This document shows positions 43,366 to 54,117 of a DNA stretch of 54,117 bases, piece after piece. Each line of letters begins with the position of its first letter. The stretch's first letter is position 1. The stretch spans positions 1 to 54,117 of the forward strand of contig CASGDA010000013.1 of the NCBI GenBank assembly GCA_949300145.1, written 5' to 3'. The notes below the pieces were generated by a model that was given only the letters and a program-made list of their open reading frames with translations, ran no database searches and was not told where the DNA came from. This DNA is from an uncultured Treponema sp. (GTDB taxonomy: Bacteria; Spirochaetota; Spirochaetia; Treponematales; Treponemataceae). Position numbers and translations under genes: made by a program.

Positions 43366-43389
43366 TTAAATCCCGTAGGAGGCGATATA

Positions 43390-44970
43390 ATGTGTTCTAT
43401 CATGGGTTACAGCGGGAAAAATGTCCCTGCTGAAGTTTTTGCGGAAGGGTTTTCCCGCACTAAATCCCGCGGCCCGGACGCCACAAAGGTGGTGTCCCTT
43501 GAATATGGTGTCCTCGGCTTCCACCGTCTTGCGATTATGGGACTGAATTCCGAGGGTATGCAGCCTTTTGAAAGCGGCGGGAACTATGTAGTGTGCAACG
43601 GGGAGATTTACGGTTTCAGGAAAATAAAGGCGCAGCTGGAGGAGGAGGGCTGGAGGTTTAAAAGCGACTCCGACTGCGAAATCATTCTTCCTCTTTACAG
43701 CAAATACGGCTGCTCCATGTTTGAAAAGCTCGACGCGGAATTCGCCATGGTTATTTACGATGCAGGGAAAGGCAGCCTGGTCGCCGCCCGCGATCCCATA
43801 GGAATAAGGCCGCTGTTTTACGGTTATGATGCGGAAGGCCGGATCGTTTTTGCCAGCGAAGCGAAAAACCTTACCGGCCTTGTGGAGAAAATTATTCCGT
43901 TCCCTCCGGGGCATTACTATTCCGGCGGAAAATTCATCTGTTACCGTGATATGACAAAGGTTAAAAAAGTCATAAATGATGATCTTGAGACAGTCTTTAC
44001 CAATATAAGGGAAAAGCTCATTGAAGGCATCAGGAAAAGACTTGACGCCGACGCCCCTCTGGGCTTCCTCCTTTCCGGAGGGCTTGATTCCTCCCTGGTG
44101 TGCGCGGTCGCCGCCGGAATCCTCGGTAAGCCGGTAAAGACCTTTTCCATCGGTATGGATACGGACGCAATCGATTTGAAGTACGCAAGGGAAGTGGCTG
44201 ATTATCTTCATACCGACCATCATGAGGTTATCATCACAAAAAAGGATGTCCTTGATTCCCTTGAAACCGTCATCGCCGCGCTCGGAACCTATGACATAAC
44301 CACAATCCGCGCCAGTATAGGAATGTATCTTGTGTGCAGGGCCGTCCATGAACAGACGGATGTCCGGGTTCTTTTGACCGGGGAAATAAGTGACGAGCTG
44401 TTCGGATACAAGTACACGGATTTTGCCCCGAATGCCGCCGCCTTCCAGAAGGAATCCGAAAAGCGCATCCGGGAAATACATATGTACGACGTGCTGCGCG
44501 CTGACAGGTGTATATCCGTTAACTCCATCGAGGCGAGGGTTCCTTTCGGAGACCTGGACTTTGTGGAATATGTCATGAGCCTTGACCCTGAAATAAAGAT
44601 AAACAGATACGGCAAGGGCAAGTATCTTCTCCGGAAAGCCTTTGAAGGTTCCTGGCTTCCTGAAGACATTCTTATGAGGGAAAAAGCCGCTTTCAGTGAT
44701 GCTGTGGGGCATTCCCTTGTTGATGATTTGAAGGAGTATGCGGAAACGGCTTACACCGATGCGGAATTTGAGGACAGGTGTTCCCGCTACGTCCATGCCA
44801 GGCCGTTTACAAAAGAGTCCCTTCTTTACAGGGAAATATTCGAGAAATATTATCCGGGACAAAGTGAAATGGTTGTTGATTTCTGGATGCCGAATAAAAC
44901 CTGGGAAGGCTGCAATGTGAATGACCCTTCCGCCCGTGTCCTTTCAAATTACGGCGACAGCGGGAAATAA
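43390..44970 (+). CDS. asnB: Asparagine synthetase, glutamine-hydrolysing
   Basis: AsnB makes asparagine from aspartate, ATP and glutamine. The start ATG 43390 is certain: AGGAGG precedes it and the N-terminal nucleophile Cys2 follows at once (MCSIMGYSG). The 526-residue protein has the class II glutaminase domain (1-~200), with VLGFHRLAIMG and VVCNGEIYGF. The synthetase domain has PP-loop SGGLDSS (~residues 229-235), GTYDITTIRASIGMYLV, LTGEISDELFGY and VPFGDLDFVEY. The gene heads an operon with gltB and gltD, linking glutamine use to asparagine and glutamate supply. Confidence 0.94.
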   Translation: MCSIMGYSGKNVPAEVFAEGFSRTKSRGPDATKVVSLEYGVLGFHRLAIMGLNSEGMQPFESGGNYVVCNGEIYGFRKIKAQLEEEGWRFKSDSDCEIILPLYSKYGCSMFEKLDAEFAMVIYDAGKGSLVAARDPIGIRPLFYGYDAEGRIVFASEAKNLTGLVEKIIPFPPGHYYSGGKFICYRDMTKVKKVINDDLETVFTNIREKLIEGIRKRLDADAPLGFLLSGGLDSSLVCAVAAGILGKPVKTFSIGMDTDAIDLKYAREVADYLHTDHHEVIITKKDVLDSLETVIAALGTYDITTIRASIGMYLVCRAVHEQTDVRVLLTGEISDELFGYKYTDFAPNAAAFQKESEKRIREIHMYDVLRADRCISVNSIEARVPFGDLDFVEYVMSLDPEIKINRYGKGKYLLRKAFEGSWLPEDILMREKAAFSDAVGHSLVDDLKEYAETAYTDAEFEDRCSRYVHARPFTKESLLYREIFEKYYPGQSEMVVDFWMPNKTWEGCNVNDPSARVLSNYGDSGK

Positions 44971-45002
44971 GGCGGATTTCTTTTTGAAGGAGAACATGAA
45001 CT

Positions 45003-49556
<4,554 letters not shown>

Positions 49557-49579
49557 AGGAAACTCGGAGGAAAAATCAA

Positions 49580-51070
49580 ATGGGAAAAAATACAGGTTTT
49601 TTGGATTATGCCGTCAAAGCCAACGGCACACGCTCTCCCCTTAACCGGACGGGTGACTTCCGTGATTTTCATGTGCCGCTGCCGATGGAGGAGCGGCGTA
49701 CCCAGGCTTCCCGGTGCATGAATTGCGGCGTCCCGATGTGCCAGTCGGCGTTGACGCTGGGCGGCATGGTTACGGGCTGTCCGCTTCATAATTTGATACC
49801 GGAATGGAACGACGCATTGTATAAAGGTCTGTTCGCCGAGGCCGCCGGCCGTCTGTTGAAGACAAGCAGCTTCCCCGAGTTCACCGGACGGGTTTGCCCC
49901 GCTCTGTGTGAAAAAGCCTGCAACTGTGCGTCCGCTGTTTACGGCGAGGGTGACGGGGCGGTTACAATCCGCGACAACGAGCTTTTTATTATCGAAAAAG
50001 CCTTTGAAAGCGGACTGATTAAGCCGAGGATTCCCGCTGTCCGCACGGACAAAAAAGTCGCCGTCATCGGTTCAGGTCCCGCCGGGCTGGCTGCCGCTGA
50101 TTTGCTTAACAGGCGCGGGCACAATGTCACGGTGTATGAACGTGATGACAGGCCGGGAGGACTTTTGATGTACGGAATCCCGAATATGAAACTTGAGAAG
50201 TCTGTTGTGGAGCGCAGGATAAAACTCATGGAGGCTGAAGGCGTTAAATTTATAACCGGAGCCGATGTGGGAAGGACAGCCGATGCGGCGGAAATACTGG
50301 AAATGTTTGACGCCGTGGCCCTGTGCTGCGGTGCAAAAGCCGCCCGTCCACTTTCCGCCTCCGGCGCATCCGCCGGCGGAGTTCTTTACGCCGTGGACTT
50401 TCTCAAATCGGTTACAAAAAGCCTGCTCGACTCCAACCTGACGGACGGCTCCTTTTTCAGCCCCGAAGGCAGGAATGTCGTCATCATCGGCGGCGGCGAC
50501 ACGGGGAACGACTGCGCCGGAACCTGTATCAGGCTTGGCTGCGCTTCCGTCGTTCAAATTGAAATGATGCCCCGCCCGCCGGAACATCGCCCCGGCTGGA
50601 ATCCCTGGCCGAGATGGCCCTGCATCCTGAAAACCGATTACGGGCAGGAGGAAGCCGCCGCGAAATTCGGCGGGGATCCACGTGTGTATGAGGCTACGGT
50701 AAAAGAAGTCATAAGCAGTCAGGGAAAAATCTCCGCCGTGAAAACAGTTGGCGTTGAATTCAAAAATGAGGGCGGCCGCCGTGTCATGACGGAGAAAGCC
50801 GGCACGGAAAAGGAGCTCCCCGCCGACCTCCTGCTTGTCGCCGCCGGATTCACCGGCTGTGAAAAATACACTGCGGAAGCCTTCAAGGCGGGGATTTCCT
50901 CCCGCGGTACTGTCGCTACGGATGAAGGTTCCTGCAGGACAAGCGCGGATAAGGTTTTCGCCGCAGGCGATATGCGCCGGGGACAGTCACTTGTCGTGTG
51001 GGCTGTAGCCGAAGGACGGCAGTGCGCCGCGGAAATAGATAAATTCCTGATGGGGTATACGAATTTATAA
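49580..51070 (+). CDS. gltD: Glutamate synthase small subunit
   Basis: GltD passes electrons from NADPH to GltB through two 4Fe-4S clusters and FAD. The start ATG 49580 (496 residues) follows GGAGG and gives the standard N-terminus MGKNTGFLDYAV; ATG 49553 would overlap the gltB stop. N-terminal cluster cysteines appear in RCMNCGVPMCQ, TGCPLHNLIPEW and CPALCEKACNCA. The FAD site is VAVIGSGPAGLAAADLL (~residues 158-174) and the NADPH site VVIIGGGDTGNDCAG (~297-311). The C-terminal AAGDMRRGQSLVVWAVAEGR is typical of the family. Confidence 0.95.
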   Translation: MGKNTGFLDYAVKANGTRSPLNRTGDFRDFHVPLPMEERRTQASRCMNCGVPMCQSALTLGGMVTGCPLHNLIPEWNDALYKGLFAEAAGRLLKTSSFPEFTGRVCPALCEKACNCASAVYGEGDGAVTIRDNELFIIEKAFESGLIKPRIPAVRTDKKVAVIGSGPAGLAAADLLNRRGHNVTVYERDDRPGGLLMYGIPNMKLEKSVVERRIKLMEAEGVKFITGADVGRTADAAEILEMFDAVALCCGAKAARPLSASGASAGGVLYAVDFLKSVTKSLLDSNLTDGSFFSPEGRNVVIIGGGDTGNDCAGTCIRLGCASVVQIEMMPRPPEHRPGWNPWPRWPCILKTDYGQEEAAAKFGGDPRVYEATVKEVISSQGKISAVKTVGVEFKNEGGRRVMTEKAGTEKELPADLLLVAAGFTGCEKYTAEAFKAGISSRGTVATDEGSCRTSADKVFAAGDMRRGQSLVVWAVAEGRQCAAEIDKFLMGYTNL

Positions 51071-51075
51071 CGCAT

Positions 51076-51156
51076 CCCCCCCCCCTCCATTAATTGGGGA
51101 AAAGCGGATTATTGGAAATCAGGTTAATCAAACTTGCGGGTGGGGGAGGGGGGGGG
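51076..51156. repeat. C10 / G9 homopolymer inverted repeat between convergent gltD and the EAL gene
   Basis: A run of ten C (51076-51085) and a run of nine G (51148-51156) belong to a perfect inverted repeat, CCCCCCCCCTCC (51077-51088) with GGAGGGGGGGGG (51145-51156). The right arm lies within the last codons of the EAL gene. It could form a terminator-like stem for either gene. The tracts are also prone to length change. Confidence 0.5.
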
Positions 51157-53472
51157 TGAAGTCTTCATGTAATATTCCGTGAATTCATCCGCCGGAATCG
51201 GTCGGCAGTAATAATACCCCTGGGCGAAATCACAGCCGAGGGTTTTCACGAGTATTTCATCTTCCTCCGTTTCAACGCCTTCCGCCACAACGGAAAGATG
51301 AAGTCTCCTTGCCATGCGCACAATCTGGTCTATGACAATCTTTGTCCGCCAGTTTTCCTTTCTGTTCGCTTTCTGCAGAAACACACGGTCGAGTTTCAGT
51401 TCATCGATACTCAAATCTCCGAGTGCGCTGAATGCAGAGTAGCCGCTTCCGAAGTCGTCCATCGAGATAAGGAACCCTTCCTGCCGGAGAATCGAAATTT
51501 TCGCGTCCATTGCCTCCGGATCTTCCAGCGCCAGCTGCTCCAGTACTTCCAGGGTTATGATTCCAGGAGGAATGCCGTATTTCGCGACAAGAGCTTTTAT
51601 GTCATTCACGTAGTTCGGTTCAAAAAACATGAGCTTCGACTGATTCACCGAAACCGGCAGCGGCTCAAGTTTTTCGTCTATCCGTCCGCGCAGAAATTTG
51701 CATACCTCTTCAAACATGAACATATCCAGCTTCGTGCAGAAACCGTTCTGCTCAAACAGCGGGATGAATTGTTCCGGTAAAATTATGCGGTCGTCTTTTG
51801 TTTCCCAGCGTACAAGCGCCTCCGCGCCGCCCAGCTCCCCTGTCCGCAGGTCGATTTTGGGCTGAAGGTAAACCTTGAAGTTTCCCTTTGCAAGGGCGGT
51901 GTCCATATGGCTTTCGATATAGTTCTTCGTTTTTTCTTTTTCGTGCAGATCCTTGTCATAAAAACTTATTGTATTGACAGTATCAAGGCGTGCCTGTGAA
52001 AGAGCCAGCGAAACATGGATCAGTATTTCGTCAACGGTTATGACGCTGCCTTTGTTGTTTTTGAATGTGGCCGCACCCGCGTATATCTGCAGGTGGTAAT
52101 CGTAAAATATTGAAAGTTTCTTCTGGATTTCGGAAATGATGATTTCAATGCGCTGTTTGATTTTTTCCCGGTCGTTTTCATACATACACAGATGGAAAAC
52201 ATCGACATTCTCCCGGCAGAAGAATTCAATGGCGGAAAGATTTTCTTCCAGGGTTTCCTTTATGATAAACAGAATCCTGTTCGCGCCGGTTGTTTCGAAA
52301 ATCTCGTTTATAAACTTAAAGCGGCGCACATTCATTGTGACAACGGAAAGGTCTTCCCTGTTTCCCTTCTCGCACTTGTACGAAAGCGTAGCCTTGAATC
52401 TGTTCAGGTTGTCCGCTCCTGTCAGCGGGTCGGAATACATTATCGATATGAGATGCTTCGAATATTTATTCAGCAGGCGGTATCCTATCAGAATCACCAG
52501 AATCATGATAACACACATGGAGGTGAAAATTATGCGTGTAAAGTAAACGTAATAGTCCGTCACAGTGGTGGAGTAAAAGGAGGTTTTTACGCACAAAAGA
52601 TAAAGGCCGCAGAAATCGAGCTGTTTAACATACGCCCTGCATTTTATGCCTCCGTGCTCAAAAGAAAACATCACTTCGTTTTTCTGCGCTATATTTTTCC
52701 ATACTTTGGAGTAAAAATGCGGCGGCAGGAAATATCCCCCGGTATTATTTTCTCTGTCTGCAACCGGGAATTTGTTATGCTCCGATTCCACAAGCAGATT
52801 GGCTTCTTCATCCAGAATGAAGAAATTGTAATCCGCATCGGGGATGGGCACCAGGTTAATGATTTTCGATACCTCTTCTATCCCGTGGCTTCCCGTGATA
52901 ACGCCCACAATTTTATTTTCGTGATAAACAGGCGCGGCATGGACAGATATTTTGCATCCGAATTCCTCCGAAAAGAAGAATCTGGTGCTGGCGTTGTTTC
53001 CGGCGAAGGCGGCCGCCACCGCCTCCTGAATGGCTGGATTAGTATCAGCCAGTTTTTTATGGAAAGCGGACTTATTTTTAATGTTTTTTTCGATGCCGTT
53101 TCCGTCCTTCCTGAAGAACAGCACCGAAAGAAAATCCCTGGGGAAATCCGATTCCTGGAGGGCTTTCTCGATTACATCCAGGTCAACGTTGTCGCTTTCT
53201 CTGGAAACAGTCGATTCCACAAAAGACGATACTGTTTCGAGGACCCGGAAATCAGCGGCTATATGCCTCTGTATATTGCTGGAAATGGCGTTCGTCTCCG
53301 CGGAAATTCTGAAATCAACGGAATCGTTTTCGATATTATGAAGGGCTATGGACATCAATACCGCCGCCGCCATCAACAATAATGTGACAACGGAAACGAG
53401 AGCCGAAAGGATAACCAGATTATTTTTTATCTTTTTTTCTGTTATTATTTCTGTTACATGTCCCGTGCGCAA
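51124..53472 (-). CDS. Membrane sensor with degenerate GGDEF and intact EAL domain (c-di-GMP phosphodiesterase)
   Basis: The 782-residue protein has a membrane helix (~residues 20-44), a large periplasmic double-Cache-like sensor (~45-305), a second helix (~305-333), a GGDEF-related domain (~345-500) and an EAL domain (~520-770). In the GGDEF part the motif is replaced by ENVDVFHL, so no cyclase activity is expected. EAL residues are all present: GGAEALVRW, PVSVNQSK, TLEVLEQLA, MDDFGSGYSAFS, ELKLDR, AEGVETEEDE and FAQGYYYCRPIP. It should hydrolyse c-di-GMP in response to an external signal. The start is TTG 53472 with AAGG upstream; the C-terminus PPPSPTRKFD lies on the G9 tract. Confidence 0.88.
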   Translation of the reverse strand: MRTGHVTEIITEKKIKNNLVILSALVSVVTLLLMAAAVLMSIALHNIENDSVDFRISAETNAISSNIQRHIAADFRVLETVSSFVESTVSRESDNVDLDVIEKALQESDFPRDFLSVLFFRKDGNGIEKNIKNKSAFHKKLADTNPAIQEAVAAAFAGNNASTRFFFSEEFGCKISVHAAPVYHENKIVGVITGSHGIEEVSKIINLVPIPDADYNFFILDEEANLLVESEHNKFPVADRENNTGGYFLPPHFYSKVWKNIAQKNEVMFSFEHGGIKCRAYVKQLDFCGLYLLCVKTSFYSTTVTDYYVYFTRIIFTSMCVIMILVILIGYRLLNKYSKHLISIMYSDPLTGADNLNRFKATLSYKCEKGNREDLSVVTMNVRRFKFINEIFETTGANRILFIIKETLEENLSAIEFFCRENVDVFHLCMYENDREKIKQRIEIIISEIQKKLSIFYDYHLQIYAGAATFKNNKGSVITVDEILIHVSLALSQARLDTVNTISFYDKDLHEKEKTKNYIESHMDTALAKGNFKVYLQPKIDLRTGELGGAEALVRWETKDDRIILPEQFIPLFEQNGFCTKLDMFMFEEVCKFLRGRIDEKLEPLPVSVNQSKLMFFEPNYVNDIKALVAKYGIPPGIITLEVLEQLALEDPEAMDAKISILRQEGFLISMDDFGSGYSAFSALGDLSIDELKLDRVFLQKANRKENWRTKIVIDQIVRMARRLHLSVVAEGVETEEDEILVKTLGCDFAQGYYYCRPIPADEFTEYYMKTSPPPSPTRKFD

Positions 53473-53503
53473 ATTTTTACCTTATTAAAATAAATACATC
53501 CAC

Positions 53504-53532
53504 AGTCTACCATAGTGGGTTTTATTTTACAA
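53504..53532 (-). promoter_or_regulatory. Promoter of the EAL gene
   Basis: On the minus strand, TTGTAA (53532-53527) and TAGACT (53509-53504) are 17 bp apart, giving a leader of about 25 nt with an AAGG ribosome-binding site before TTG 53472. The remaining gap to 53711 is very AT-rich. Confidence 0.5.
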
Positions 53533-53556
53533 TAAAATGTTGTGTTATATTATGTT

Positions 53557-53582
53557 AAAATTGTAAAAAATATTACAATTTT
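53557..53582. repeat. Perfect 10-bp inverted repeat upstream of the EAL gene
   Basis: AAAATTGTAA (53557-53566) and TTACAATTTT (53573-53582) are separated by six A/T bases. It could be a protein-binding dyad or a terminator for the minus-strand Rpn-type gene. AT-richness makes chance likelier than for a GC stem. Confidence 0.4.
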
Positions 53583-53711
53583 GAAGATTTGCGCAAAGCG
53601 TACAGGAGAATATAACGCCGCGTTTTTCCCACGGAATCTGATATGTTTTATATTCTCAGATGATATCCCGTATCCTGAAAAACACGGGCGCCATTTATGA
53701 GCGTTCCGGTC

Positions 53712-54117
53712 TCAACGCCCCTTCTCCGCCTCCGGCTCTGTATCCGCAAGCCGCCGCACCCGCTCCGGGGAAAGCCCGGTCAGCTCCGAAATTTCCGTGA
53801 CGTCATATCCCCTGCCCAGCATACTCCGGGCAACCTGTTCCGCACCGATGTTGATACCTTCGTTCCGACCGATGGCTATACCGCGCTCTTCCCCGATGGC
53901 GATGCCCTCGTCAAGGCCCTCCCGCCTCTCCTCCTGCTTTATCATCTCAAGCGTCATATACTCAGTCCTCCAGTGCGCGTTCCTCCGCGCCTCCTCCACA
54001 AGCCCCTCAAGCCTGCCGGTAAACCCGTCCACCGCCTTTCCTTTGGCTATATACTCAAGAATGTTCCGCAAAGGCTCCGTTTTTACCATGCTGTACGCCG
54101 GGCAGTTGAAAAACAGC
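53712..54117 (-). CDS. Rpn-family / PD-(D/E)XK transposase-like protein, C-terminal part (cut by window edge)
   Basis: The frame stays open through the ATG at 54089 to the window end (…LFFNCPAYSMVKTEPLRN…), so this is the C-terminal ~134 residues of a longer gene. It shows the Rpn/transposase_31-type tail: a helical region with EEARRNAHWRTEYMTLEM, then glycine-spaced repeats (DEGIAIGEERGIAIGRNEG) and a short helix-turn-helix-like end, VTEISELTGLSPERVRRLAD. Such proteins are recombination-promoting nucleases, abundant in spirochaetes. The catalytic core lies outside the window. Confidence 0.75.
   Translation of the reverse strand, partial: LFFNCPAYSMVKTEPLRNILEYIAKGKAVDGFTGRLEGLVEEARRNAHWRTEYMTLEMIKQEERREGLDEGIAIGEERGIAIGRNEGINIGAEQVARSMLGRGYDVTEISELTGLSPERVRRLADTEPEAEKGR

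Noticed and set aside
43172..43389. Glutamine (glnA-type) riboswitch before asnB
   Set aside because: I could not match the leader to the conserved core of that class; only a terminator-like hairpin and a competing repeat are visible.
43366..44862. 498-codon minus-strand ORF opposite asnB
   Set aside because: It is fully antisense to a certain gene, has no promoter or ribosome-binding site, and its translation has no recognisable domain.
52192..53382. 396-codon plus-strand ORF opposite the EAL gene
   Set aside because: It is a shadow of the real gene; the minus-strand frame carries a full sensor-GGDEF-EAL architecture.
53513..53700. AT-rich stretch as a replication origin
   Set aside because: It has inverted repeats but no DnaA-box cluster and no dnaA/dnaN genes nearby.
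53712..54117. Rpn-type gene as an active insertion sequence
   Set aside because: No terminal inverted repeats or target duplication are visible and the catalytic part is outside the window.

Overview
The window looks like chromosomal DNA from a treponeme-type spirochaete of mid GC content. The indications are a TPR membrane protein resembling the spirochaetal flagellar-collar protein FlcA, an rpoN-hpf / hprK-ptsH neighbourhood with no PTS transport genes nearby, an aroD-aroE fusion, a class III cyclase and GGDEF/EAL proteins, and an Rpn-family tail at the right edge. The identification rests on recognised families; no database was searched.

Layout. 1-2.8 kb: FlcA-like protein (cut by the left edge) and a terminator. 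2.8-3.6 kb: tRNA-Val(CAC) and a polyprenol/dolichol-kinase-like membrane protein. 3.6-10.1 kb: a membrane protein of unknown function divergent from ispH-mutS2, then convergent rpiA and aroDE. 10.2-15.8 kb (minus strand): proS, an exported protein, def, fmt and a PASTA protein. 16-21.4 kb (plus strand): a TPR lipoprotein, an adenylate/guanylate cyclase, a HAD phosphatase and an exported PAP2 phosphatase. 21.4-31.9 kb: an AraC regulator divergent from an eight-gene L-fucose operon. 32-36.3 kb: a gene remnant, ApbE, an outer-membrane-type protein and holA. 36.3-40.8 kb (minus strand): a HAMP-type membrane protein, ptsH, hprK, hpf and rpoN. 40.9-43.2 kb: a broken diguanylate cyclase and a divergent hypothetical gene. 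43.2-51.1 kb: an asnB-gltB-gltD nitrogen-assimilation operon behind an attenuator-like leader. 51.1-54.1 kb: an EAL protein and the Rpn-family tail.

How the genes work together. The fucose operon is a full route: uptake (binding protein, ATPase, permease), mutarotation (FucU), isomerisation (FucI), phosphorylation (FGGY kinase), aldol cleavage (FucA) and reduction of lactaldehyde to propanediol (FucO). It is probably controlled by the adjacent AraC protein. fucI has visibly different codon choice and may have been acquired or replaced separately. asnB-gltBD links glutamine use to asparagine and glutamate synthesis. HPr and HprK next to rpoN suggest a regulatory rather than transport role for HPr.

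The most distinctive signal is in the promoters. Many genes have a sigma-70-like -35/-10 pair with exactly 17 bp spacing, and in about eight cases the -10 box lies only 5-9 bp before the start codon with no ribosome-binding site. These are candidate leaderless mRNAs (unknown gene at 4393, ispH, aroDE, def, the outer-membrane-type gene, hprK, rpoN, and the gene at 42527). Other points of interest are a diguanylate cyclase broken by a TGA codon and a homopolymer frameshift, a terminator-like leader before asnB, and paired hairpins inside the fucose transporter operon. I found no rRNA genes, CRISPR array, intact insertion sequence or phage.
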